A stretch of DNA of 64,000 nt from Isoetes taiwanensis (lineage: Eukaryota; Streptophyta; Lycopodiopsida; Isoetales; Isoetaceae), in assembly GCA_021234155.1 (NCBI GenBank), contig JAJEKV010000082.1, positions 2,225,377 through 2,289,376 on the forward strand, given 5' to 3'. Position numbers and translations under genes: made by a program. The notes below the pieces were generated by a model. The model was not told the DNA's origin, did no database searches, and saw only the letters and a list, made by a program, of their open reading frames with translations. Shown here piece by piece: positions 54,701 to 64,000 of the stretch; the stretch's first letter is position 1, and every line of letters starts with the position of its first letter.

Positions 54701-56484
54701 CCTGTTTTTGCGTCTGATTTTTGGCGTTTCATTCTCAATTCGAACAAGTTCATTCCGGCAACATGGTAGGAGGGATGTTCAGAGATCATTACGGCTATTG
54801 TAGGGTGAGCGAGGAGGGCATTCGGCACATGTTAAATAGGGCTCGTGACCAATCTCTGAAGGTGGATATGCCTAAATCCACCTTCTTTGCTGATTTCGAA
54901 TCCAACCTAAAGGCATACAATTTGGATCTTTGGGTCTTCAATGGCTATGCTTGGAGTCAGATTGACAGGAAGTGAGCTCTTAGACAAGGTCCATGAGCTT
55001 ATGTTACATGCTGCTGCAAGGGCAGCTGGTTTATTTGTTCTCTGTCACTTGTCCGTTCTGACTCTGCAACAGCGGAAATTACTGGCAGGGTTGCGTTCTT
55101 ACCACCAGGGGATGCAGGGGGAAGCGACAAACCTCATCTGTTAAGTGCGGGATGATTTGAGAAAGCTTAGATGCTTTAGTGCAGAAAACAATAATTTTGG
55201 ATGCACCAGTTCTCGAGCCAGTCATACCAGCATTTCCTGTTTCTTAGGAAATGCTTTCAATGGAAAGCCAAATTTTGTAAAGCCAAATTTTGTCAGATCC
55301 TTTTTTTAATATATTATATTTTCCAACAGAGCTGTGCTTGAATCTGACAAAAAATTGTCTTTATTCAACAAAAATTTGTATCTTAGGATCAGTTAGTTAT
55401 CATTCTCAAATATTTTTAGACTGTACACACACCCAGTAAAGGAGTACTCAATTCTGTCATGTTCTAATATTCCAAACATTAAATATTGCATTTCAGACTA
55501 GAGTCAACTACACACAATTCACATGCTGCATACAGTACACCACAATCACTGTACAACACAATAACCACCACATGCACCACCACACTAAGCACCATAACTA
55601 AGAAAACATGAATAACAGAAATAAACTAACCTGCGATTCCTCCAGATAGTGGGCAGCATGTTCTTCTCTTACATTTCTCTCCAATCTTCTAGTTCTAACA
55701 TCCTTTGTGTTAGGAGACACTCTGGTGTTCTCAATCCAAAAATTTTGAATCTTTTCTATATGTTCATCTGAAATTGCATCGAATCTTTTAGCCCTCTTGT
55801 AAGAAACCCATTTCCCACCATTGTTATAATCGATCTCTTCCCTCTTTTTCTTTGCCTTTTGCAGGTTTATTGGGTGAACATCTAATACCTTTCCAAGATC
55901 TCGCTGGCTGATTTTGTCACTTGTTTCAGAATGCGCAGTGGTAGTCTGTTATTGCAAGGCAACTATTCTTGGCTGCTAGGCAATCATTGCTGGTAGAGAG
56001 TTTGACAGTCTGCATGGAGTCCCAGAGGCTTCTTATAACGATGCTATTGGCTTCCAAATCCTTTAATTCTTCACCTATGAATTTTTCCAATGTTTTATCC
56101 CACAAAAACTCAAGTAAAATTTCTTTCTTCGTGCTATCCTCCATTCTTTTGGTCTGTTTATGGAAAGACGTTAGCAAATTAAGGACAATACGACATTTCT
56201 TGCTTGCACTTCTTGATGAAGCAGGATCATCGCCAATTCCGCAAGCTCAATTTTTCTTCTCTTCTTCTTTTCCTCTGGCGTCTTTTCTTCAACATTTCTT
56301 GTTCCTTGGTTCTTCTTCGTTTTCTCCTGTCTGAAATGCCGGTTTGTGGATAGATTACCTCATTGACATCCATATCCACAATTGGTTGGAGCTTGCAGCA
56401 GGGAGGGATCCAAAGAACAGGAAGGGGCCAAAGAATAGGAATTTGAATTTGAATTTTAGTTTTTGAAATTAGAATTTCCCCCAC
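51739..56484 (-). CDS. Spliced gene with SDGAASQFK and HGKGEHD motifs, family of unknown function
   Basis: Coding blocks on the minus strand: 56484-56227 (basic: DRRKRRRTKEQEMLKKRRQR), about 56220-55650 (MEDSTKKEILLEFLWDKTLE; then KWVSYKRAKRFDAISDEHIE; FWIENTRVSPNTKDVR; ending EESQ at donor CAG/GTTAGT), 53575-53305 (FEKLKPWFV, then SCCCIHH), a Cys-containing block near 53285-53180 (LCPKSELDEFHKKACILENF), 53221-52568 (HYVFSDGAASQFK, MWNFFGSNHGKGEHD), 52565-52224 and 52149-51739 (acidic end LSDDDEM). Frame changes remain near 53215, 52566 and 52150. From memory, proteins with this SDG-SQ and HGKG-HD pattern occur as many uncharacterised copies in repeat-rich animal and plant genomes; Asp and His residues there would suit a nuclease-like fold, but that is inference. 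A second, broken copy at 24.4-32.6 kb includes intron sequence. Confidence 0.65.
53590..54590 (+). repeat. About 1-kb GGTGTGG/GGTGG satellite with strand switches
   Basis: The plus strand is C-rich (CCACAC) from about 53590 to 53750, G-rich (GGTGG, GGTGTGG) from 53752 to 54420, and C-rich again at about 54460-54580. The His/Thr/Pro-rich and Gly/Val/Trp-rich open frames on the two strands are artefacts. It lies in the intron of the minus-strand SDG/HGKG gene. Confidence 0.93.
54721..55143 (+). pseudogene. Plus-strand coding-looking ORF inside the intron
   Basis: The frame reads FHSQFEQVHSGNMVGGMFRD, HYGYCRVSEEGIRHMLNRAR and KSTFFADFESNLKAYNLDLW. Then, after a 1-base frame change near 54965, it reads LLDKVHELMLHAAARAAGLF and QRKLLAGLRSYHQGMQGEAT, and stops. 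Amino-acid use looks genuinely coding. No family is recognised. It is opposite in strand to the host gene, and the related region near 24.3 kb is too decayed to compare. It may be an extra cassette gene or a captured fragment. Confidence 0.45.
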
Positions 56485-56639
56485 AAATTGGGACTCTATT
56501 CATAAATAACGGCAGCTGAGCGGTGCCATAATTATACTTTCATACCACAAAAGTGGTGGATGCAGCGCCACATTTTGGGGGGACAGGGGGGACAACCGAA
56601 TTGGAACACCACAGCGTGCTTTTACCCCTTTGGGCTCAT

Positions 56640-56797
56640 CCACATTTTTCTTCTAACCTTTTTATAGACCCATGTTCTCAGGTTGTCAATGGAAATTGCC
56701 TCTTCCCACATGATATCCCATCTTTCAAGCCATGTCTTGACATCAGCAAACCATCCTTTATGTTCAATGTTCAGGCAAGCATAATAAGGAAAGCGTA
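56640..56797 (-). mobile_element. Internal LINE fragment (second lineage)
   Basis: The minus-strand frame gives HKGWFADVKTWLERWDIMWE and LRTWVYKKVRRKMW, matching the stretch after the RT in LINE-b (DKGWYAEGIAWLHKWG) and LINE-c (HKGWYAEVEIWMRKWDLNP). It ends directly at the tail of LINE-c. Confidence 0.7.
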
Positions 56798-56799
56798 AG

Positions 56800-56801
<2 letters not shown>

Positions 56802-56849
<48 letters not shown>
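56802..56849 (+). repeat. GA microsatellite, tail of LINE-c
   Basis: About 24 GA units. In LINE-c orientation this is a TC run that follows the 3' hairpin and TTTCATTC. Confidence 0.93.
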
Positions 56850-56855
<6 letters not shown>

Positions 56856-57074
56856 TGTATATAAATATCACGTCTGCAGGCCACTCGGCCTATGAGACGT
56901 TCAATGAATACAATCAACATTGTAGAAATATCTTCTAATGCATCTTCAGATAGAAATGCATTAGTTCCCTCCCACTCATCCTTCGTTCTCTCTTTACAAT
57001 TAGATAATTTCAATAAATGGTCTCGATGCTCAAGCACTTCTATGATAAATTGTCCTATCTTAGTGCTTGGTAGA

Positions 57075-60000
57075 TAAAAAAAAGTCCCTCAAATTATCAC
57101 AAGTGACTTGATACTTACCCCTAAGATATGTATATGCTGAACAACTTAAAAGCGTATGTGCTTCATCTTCAATGGCATTCGCACCACACAACTTACATAC
57201 TCTTAAAGCATGTGGAATGATTCCAACGCCCTACTTCCACACCCAGCCTGTGTGAACTAAGTCTAATTCTGCTGATTGCATGCCTGGACTTAACTGAAGT
57301 CCCCATCTCGAGATATTTCGGTGATTGCAGGTGAGGGTTGATAAACTGCCTATAATTCTTTTTTCACTTCTGGAACGCGCCATGACTTTTCTACCACATG
57401 CTCTTGCACCCAGGACCTAAGGTCATCATGGTGTGCAAGAAGTTCGTGAGGGTTGAGATCCCACTTCCTCATCCATATCTCTACCTCTGCATACCAGCCC
57501 TTATGTCTAGTTACTTCCAAAGCCATATTGGGTATGATATGGTTTTGCCTCCCTAGCTGCACTTTACATACATAAGCAAGCGTCCTACATCACGCTTCCG
57601 CCTCTAAACTCATCATCACACATTCATATCATATGGAGTCTGTGCCTTAATACCCAGTTCTATTCTAAAAAACGTTTTTTTGAACCTTCTCAATTTTCCT
57701 CCAGGTGTCGTCTGCCAAACCAGGTGCCCACACTTCACAACCATACAATAATACCGACTGTACTAACACAGCATATAAGATCTTTTTAAGGCTGAAATTC
57801 CAAATTTCAGCTTTAGCACTTCTACGTTGCATGCTGTAGAGAGCTTTCAAACCACCATTGATCCTTTGTTCCACCGCCTGATTCCAACTGGGGCTCTTAT
57901 CTACCTGAATACCCAAATATTCGTATGAATCCACAATTTCCACCTGGTCGCCTTTATAACAGAACCTAAGATGGTCCACTTTAAGGGCCCCAAAATACAA
58001 TCATTTTGGTTTTGGCCATATTCACCTTCATACCGTTATTATCACAAAAGTCTGCTAAAGCCTCCAGATGCTTCTGCATACCTGTCACTGATCTTGATAA
58101 AATTACTACGTCATCAGCATATAGAAGTAGAAACATCACATACTGACCCAATGCCATGCCATCTCCCACGTATCTTAAAACCCACTCCTCCACCTGATCA
58201 ATAAACAAACCAAATAACGTGGGAGACATAGGACAGCCCTGTTTAACACCGATGTTATTGACTACTACTTCTTGACATTCTTCATAATAGGGAAAAGATA
58301 GTCGAACCAATACTTTCTCATATAATAGTTTTGTTGCCTATCTCAGTTCGCCCGACACCCCAAGTTTATCCATTCTTTCCCACAAATTACTTCGGTCTAT
58401 TGTGTCAAATGCTTTGGTATAATCCACAAAGAGGGCATATAGGGGTTTCCTTGTCCCTGTGACTAAATCCATCATCGCACGCAATGCCACTAGATGGTCT
58501 ATGGTAGATTTTTTGGGCCTAAAGCCTGCTTATCCCATAGCTCGAGCATTAGTTTCTTCAGCCCAATCACTAATTTTGATATTCACCATAGTTGCAAAAA
58601 GCTTTGCAAAAAGACTACTAATCATAATCATTCTATAATTACCTGGATCGCTTACATCTCCAGACTTATGTAAAGGAACAACCCTGTTCATTTGCCATGA
58701 TCGTGGAAACCCATCTCGTAGGACTGCATTCATCAGCTTGAGGAGGATTTCGTGCGTCTTTCACCAGCCCACTTAAACATTTCCGCTATCAAACCAGTTG
58801 CATCCGCAGCCTTCCCATTAGCCAGCTTCTGCAGTCCCATATCAATATCATTCATTGAGAAACCCCATTTATCATCTATGAAATGTTGTACGCTGACCTT
58901 GTCTTCCAATCCTGGAACATGGTACAATTTTTGTACCTGGCCTAGTAACGCCTCTACATCCAAAACAGCATTTTGGTTCAACTGTGGCTTAAGCCTATTC
59001 CAAAACCTTTTAGGTTCAACAAGCAATTCTCGAATCATATGCAAATGTTTTTGGTAGAGCCATTGTTTCTTCTTTGATTTAACAAACTGCATATATTCCT
59101 TTTTAAGCTTCTTCCTTCTTTCCCCATGTGCATTTTTAAACTCCTTTCTTTTCATTTTGCATTCCATATCGAACCAGCTGTTGCAAGGCAGCCCTTTTAG
59201 CTTTCTTTGGGAGACAAAACATCTCGTGGCAGATTCGAGGACCAATTCACCAAGCAAGGTGCTAAGGTCATCAGCTTTATCTGGCCATATCAATGTACCT
59301 GCGTTCAGTTCACACATCGCTTCATATTCACTAGCTTTGTTGTACCGCATACTTATTTTAGGTATAACCTTGACGGTATCTTGAATAAATGCATGCTTCT
59401 CCATACTCACAGTGACTGTTATAGGCGTATGATCAGATTCTGATCGATCATCACCAATATTAATATCTGGTATCTGATCCATCAGTGCTGGGTTTGCAAT
59501 AACCAGGTCAACAGCACTAGCACCTCTATAGGTAAGTTTTCCAGATCTAGGATATTTACATATCCCATTATATATTATCATGTCCAATCCCATACACAGA
59601 TTCAGTATGTGATTCCCTTGAGGTGTGGGCCAACGTATTTTGTCATCAGAGTCCCTAGACCATCCACATTGTGACATCTCATGCCCGTCCATCATCTCCA
59701 TCCATATGGGTTCCCCTTCAGTGCTTGCCACTGCTGCTTGTTTTCTCCCAATCCGACCATTAAAATCTCCTATCAAGAGCACATCTCCCTGCTGTGCTAA
59801 TTTAAAAACATCCTTTTCTAATGTGAAAAATGGATCATCCCTATCTAGATCGTTGCCCATTATAGCTAGGGGATTCCCGTGGTGGGTAATAACATCCTGC
59901 AATAAAAACCTTCCCATTCTTCCCTGGCAGCTCAACCCAGATGTGATGTTTAGTTCCTACGCCATCCACTATTTGTACCAACACCATCAATGTCTGGCAT

Positions 60001-60114
60001 TCCTCGTTCTTCATTTTCACAAGTTTCCAAGAAAAATACTATATCTATATCAGCCAAAACATCTTGCATTGTTCCTACTTTAGTTGCATTTATACTATTT
60101 ATATTCCAGCACAT
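57075..60114 (-). pseudogene. ORF2 of LINE-c, broken
   Basis: Starts ATG 60114 (MCWNINSINATKVGTMQDVL, the endonuclease opening). About 100 bp is then missing relative to LINE-d. Endonuclease motifs LLIGDFNGRIG and SESDHTP follow. Reverse transcriptase pieces are RDGFPRSWQMNRVVPLHK, a TAA at 58530-58532, KPLYALFVDYTKAFDTIDR, NIGVKQGCPMSPTLFGLFID and LLYADDVVILSRSVT. Then come SVLLYGCEVWAPGLADDTWR and the knuckle CKLCGANAIEDEAHTLLSC near 57170-57220. Several frame changes and the internal stop make it inactive. It would nick and reverse-transcribe in an intact relative. Confidence 0.85.
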
Positions 60115-60135
60115 TATCCTGGCAGCCACAATTTC

Positions 60136-61275
60136 CTATGCATCCGTTTCGTCCACAATCACCTTGCCACGACGCCAATATGCCTTCTTCCCATTTTGTT
60201 TTGCTTCTCTAAAGATTTGCAGCTGTTCTTTGTATTCCTGTAACTGATTTTTTGTGAGATCATTATTTATCCAAATATTTTTCCCCTTTAGCAGCGTTTT
60301 CTTTTTCATCACATCAAATTTTTTCTGTCTGGATCTGAATTTCACTACAATCTGTCTTGCCTTCTCGCCCGGCTTTCCCACGCAGAAGGCATTCACAATA
60401 CCTGCATTTACAATCTGAAGTTCTTTCTCACAAAAAGATGCTACAACCTCCATAGTTTTTTCATTAGTTTCCTCCTGTATGCCGCTTAATCTCACATTCA
60501 ATGCCTTTTCCTTCCTCTCTTGCTCTTCTATATACGATGCTAGCTGGTTTTTTACTTCATAGACTTCACTATTTCTTGCTGTTTCACATTCAGATTCACT
60601 ATCTTCGCTATCTTCATTATTCCTGCTCACCAATACTTCTTGTTTCAATGCATCAAATTCAGATCTCAGCTTTACCTTGAAGCTTTCAAACTCATCAAGC
60701 ATCTGTTTCTGACATCTATCTATTTCCAGTTGCACCTGAGAAAGCAAAAAGGTTTTTAGATCATTGACCATACCTTGAACAGAGCTTTCCATCGAAACCT
60801 TCATCATCAGCATTGATTCGTCCATGGCTGTTTGCATATGTCCAACAGCTTGCAGCAGATCCTCTTTAGTGACTCCAACTCCCATGCTCCAGCCAGATTC
60901 TGCATCAGACTCATCTTCTTCCTCAGATCCAGAAGCTACTGCTGTTACTACTTTTTTTTTATTGATTTTAGGGACTCCCGATTTAGGAGCCCCCTTTTGC
61001 ACGACCCCAAGGGATCCGGATTTGGCATCCGGTCCCTGCTGCAACTGGACCCTAGGGGGCTGGATTTGGCATCCGACCCCTGTTTCTGCTGAATATCTCC
61101 ATTTGGGGACACGGATTTGGCATCCGGCTCCTGTTGCAACTGATCCGATGTGACCCCAGGGGGGCCGGATTTGGCATCCGGCCCCTGTTCCTGCTGAATG
61201 ACTGCCCTATCACCAAGTTCGACATCTGTGTCAGTCTTTTCTTGCCTTTTTTTTTTGGACCTAGTTTTGAGCGCA
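60136..61275 (-). pseudogene. ORF1 of LINE-c: coiled coil plus L1-ORF1p-like domain
   Basis: A first frame from about 61275 (MRSKLGPKKKGKKRLTQ in one frame) passes through four PDAKS-type repeats and shifts frame near 61050; the main frame runs to the stop at 60136. It has an acidic stretch (SGSEEEDESDAESG), a predicted coiled coil (LEIDRCQKQMLDEFESFKVK), then ERKEKALNVRLSGIQEETNE and RQIVVKFRSRQKKFDVMKKK, followed by GKNIWINNDLTKNQLQ. That order (coiled coil, RRM, C-terminal domain with xIxxDLT) is the Transposase_22/L1 ORF1p plan known from animals, unlike the DUF4283 type in L1-A and L1-B. Role: trimeric RNA-binding chaperone of the LINE particle. Its stop lies 22 bp before the ORF2 ATG. 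Confidence 0.75.
61010..61200 (-). repeat. Four imperfect repeats around GGATTTGGCATCCGG
   Basis: Plus-strand units share GGATTTGGCATCC(G) at about 61017, 61070, 61112 and 61167, spaced 42-55 bp. On the minus strand they encode (Q)xxPDAKSG-type repeats in the N-terminal part of LINE-c ORF1. Confidence 0.8.
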
Positions 61276-61293
61276 TGTGCCAGCGACTGTGCC

Positions 61294-62812
61294 AGAGAGG
61301 GAGAGGGAGAGGGAGAGGGAGAGGTGAAGTGAAGTGTTTATTACGTCTATTGAGACCATCAGGTCTATTAGACGTGTACAGTAATTACATAATCCTCATA
61401 CAAGGCATCTGTATCAGATGGGCCTTCATCAAGGTCTCCATCATCCATCTCCTCTATCTCGTCATCACTACATTCTAAAGTATTTCTACTGATACATGCA
61501 TCTCTTATTTTTAACAGTTGTATCAAAAAGCTACCAGTAATAGAAGCATCAAGCTCAAAAAACTGCCAAAGCGTTTGTGATTGAATTCCATATCTATCTC
61601 GGAGCGCTTGATATGCTGGGCACTGTAGGATCGAATGTGTCTCATCCTCTACCTCATCTGTTCCACACGCTCTGCAAGTCCTGTATTCTCTTTGAATATT
61701 GTACCATCTACCTACTTCAACCCAAGATGGTGCGCACTTAGCCTCATCCTACATATAGTGTGGCGCTTATTTAGGGTAACATCTGCATTCAAATATTGCA
61801 TCTCTTGCAGATTTGGGTTCATAATTATTCTGTAATGCTGCATTTTTGTACGAGGATTAGACCATATTCTTCCCAGCATAGACTCTTTTACCCATTCTCG
61901 GATTCTATCTTTACTTCTCATCAAATCATCAATCCGCATCCCCCACTTGTGTAACCAAGCTATGCCCTCTGCATACCACCCTTTGTCAAACGTGGCCTTT
62001 AAAGCTAACCTGGGATAACTATCTTCCCTCAAACCTCCAACCTTAGTTAGGTATGTGAGGAAGCGACAAAGTGCTTCACCCTCCAAATGCAACATTCCAC
62101 ATTCAGCCATCATAATTTCATAGGGAGTTTGCGTCTTTACCCCTAATTCTATATGAAGAAATTTCTTCTGAATTCTTTCTATCTTTTTCCACATCCTGAG
62201 AGATAGGCCTGGCCCCCATACCTCACATCCGTATAGCACAACTGACTGCACCAAAGTTTTATACAACATTTTCTTAAGCAAACCTAAAAACTTTGGACTT
62301 TAAACACTTCTTCTGCATTGCATATAGGGCCTTAATACCTGCATTTACTCTTTTTTCCACTGTTTCATTCCAGGTAAAATGCTTATCCACAACTAGGCCG
62401 AGATATTTATAAGTGGGTGATGTCTCCACATTTATCCCCTTATACCTAAATGAGTAATTATCTTCCACATTTGTGCCAAAGATCATAATTTTAGTCTTTT
62501 GCAGATTGACTTGCATACCTGTTATCACGCAAAAAGCTTCCAATATGGTCAGGTGTCTCTGCATCCCTTCTTTACTACGAGAGAGCAATACTACATCATC
62601 AGCGTATAATAGCAGCATTATAGCGTACCCAGCTATTTGCATTCCATCTCCTCCAAGCCCAACTATCCAATTTTCCAGGTCATCAATGAAGAGGCCGAAC
62701 AATGTGGGCGAAAGAGGGCAACCCTGCTTAACCCCAATATTATGCTTTGCTTTCGGCACCATTGTGTCGGAATTCGGATCCACAACCACTAATACTTGGG
62801 ATTTTCCAAAAG
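61294..62812 (-). mobile_element. 5'-truncated second-lineage LINE (LINE-b) with TCTCCC tail
   Basis: Minus strand. Starts within reverse transcriptase (NIGVKQGCPLSPTLFGLFID) and runs to the 3' hairpin ACGTCTAATAGACCTGATGG, then TCTCAATAGACGT, AATAAACACTTCACTTCACC and TCTCCC repeats. The 5' junction cuts into a host exon at about 62813. It directly abuts LINE-c. Confidence 0.82.
61500..62800 (-). pseudogene. ORF2 C-terminal part of LINE-b
   Basis: The first frame (62789-62274) has reverse transcriptase motifs GVKQGCPLSPTLFGLFIDDL, LLLYADDVVLLSRS and QKTKIMIFG, then KYLGLVVDKHFTWNETVEKR. After a frame change near 62280 the second frame (to 61712) has MLYKTLVQSVVLYGCEVWGP and DKGWYAEGIAWLHKWG. 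A third block continues to the knuckle region near 61650. It lacks the endonuclease and the first half of RT, so it is inactive. Confidence 0.82.
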
Positions 62813-63210
62813 AAACAGAGTCTTGATCCCTGCTTCAAAGTTTGTCCTTCTAGCACAAACTGCTGGGGAATCCGATCTGCTTCTTGTCCTCTTTGGTTCA
62901 TTTGAAGCAACAAGTGCTTGAATTACAGGGGCAGATACTGATCCGGTCATTTTCTTTGGTTTTCTTGGCTGAAATTCCTTTTCACGCCTTGGAGGAACAA
63001 AGGCCTTCGAATGATCTGAAGCCCTTGTCATATTAGCAAGTCTAGGATCTAAGACTGCAAATAATGAAGACAATCAGTTTCTGTCATCAAATCTTCATTA
63101 CAAAAGAGAAATTGAATTATGCAAAAATGGAATGCAAGAATGCGAAATTCTGAAGTAATAATGCTTACCTTGTCCTCAATCGGCCTTGATCCGGTTGGGT
63201 TTGTGCCAAG
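62813..63210 (-). pseudogene. Two exons of an unrecognised host gene, cut by LINE-b
   Basis: Minus strand. Exon A (63210 to 63173) reads VADLLGTNPTGSRPIEDK and ends at a donor (AAG/GTAAGC). Exon B (63056 to about 62813) starts after TTATTTGCAG with DPRLANMTRASDHSKAF, then VPPRREKEFQPRKPKKMTGS and ARRTNFEAGIKT. The phases join. The sequence is basic and probably disordered; I do not recognise the family. LINE-b begins immediately downstream, so the gene is broken or ends prematurely here. Confidence 0.55.
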
Positions 63211-63433
63211 AAGATCTGCAACACTGCTAGAACAGGGGAGATTCGAGGGAAGGCCAATTTAGGAGGCGAAAAACATTCCGGCAGGGGTTAAGCTTAACTG
63301 GCGCAACCCGATGAAAAATGGCCCATCCGCCAGTTAAGCTAAATTTTGCCTCTCGGGGCATAAAAGACCCTCTTGCAACTCTCATCACCTCTAATCATCT
63401 CTCCCACAAAAAAAGCAAACATGTGGGAAAGCT

Positions 63434-64000
<567 letters not shown>

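Larger units (their letters stand above)
56850..61293 (-). mobile_element. Near full-length second-lineage LINE (LINE-c)
   Basis: About 4.4 kb on the minus strand: a short 5' leader, ORF1 (from about 61275), ORF2 (from 60114) and a 3' UTR ending in the hairpin ACGTCTCATAGGCCGAGTGG, then CCTGCAGACGT, then a TC microsatellite. On its 5' side lies a TCTCCC repeat (61294-61324), so TC-rich microsatellite bounds both ends. Both ORFs are damaged. Confidence 0.85.

Overview
This is nuclear DNA from a land plant, most likely a fern or another seed-free vascular plant. The evidence is spliced plant genes (a phototropin-pathway NPH3/BTB protein), an intronless PLS-type PPR gene whose repeat wording is fern-like, plant L1 LINEs with DUF4283-like ORF1 proteins, and very heavy transposon nesting. 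Species assignment is inference; no homology search was run.

Layout. 1-6.8 kb: decayed LTR-retroelement debris, with a pair of 77-bp palindromes at the far left and a Ty3/gypsy integrase tail plus chromodomain remnant at 6.2-6.5 kb. 6.8-13.4 kb: a full-length L1-type LINE (L1-A) bounded by a perfect 17-bp target-site duplication, with all ORFs open and TAATG stop/start overlaps. 13.4-24.4 kb: mostly non-coding, with a broken exon, a TTAGGG-type telomere-like array, a tRNA-headed SINE and several tandem repeats. 24.4-32.6 kb: a damaged copy of a multi-gene mobile-looking cassette, interrupted by a second full-length but broken L1 (L1-B, 16-bp duplication) and by a 3' LINE fragment. 33.6-36.5 kb: a LINE of a second lineage on the minus strand. 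37-44.4 kb: the two clear host genes, a PPR gene (+) and an NPH3/BTB gene (-). 45.9-47.6 kb: a LINE fragment. 47.6-56.5 kb: the fuller cassette copy, with an FCP1-like phosphatase-fold gene and an Ulp1-like cysteine protease gene on the plus strand converging on a spliced minus-strand gene with SDGAASQFK and HGKGEHD motifs. 56.6-63.1 kb: three more minus-strand LINE copies, one of which interrupts a host exon. 63.4-64 kb: a 138-bp CT microsatellite followed by the start of a plus-strand LINE.

Two LINE lineages coexist. The L1 type (plus strand) has a DUF4283-like ORF1 and a zf-RVT tail. The second lineage (mostly minus strand) has a coiled-coil, animal-L1-like ORF1 protein, a CxxC-EDEHH-C zinc knuckle at the end of ORF2, a recurring 3'-terminal hairpin, and microsatellite tails whose unit differs from copy to copy. 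The most novel candidate is the cassette at 47.6-56.5 kb: two copies lie in one window, the duplication includes intron sequence, and it combines protease, phosphatase-fold and SDG/HGKG proteins in convergent arrangement, as expected of a large DNA transposon. No terminal inverted repeats were found for it, so that reading is a hypothesis.
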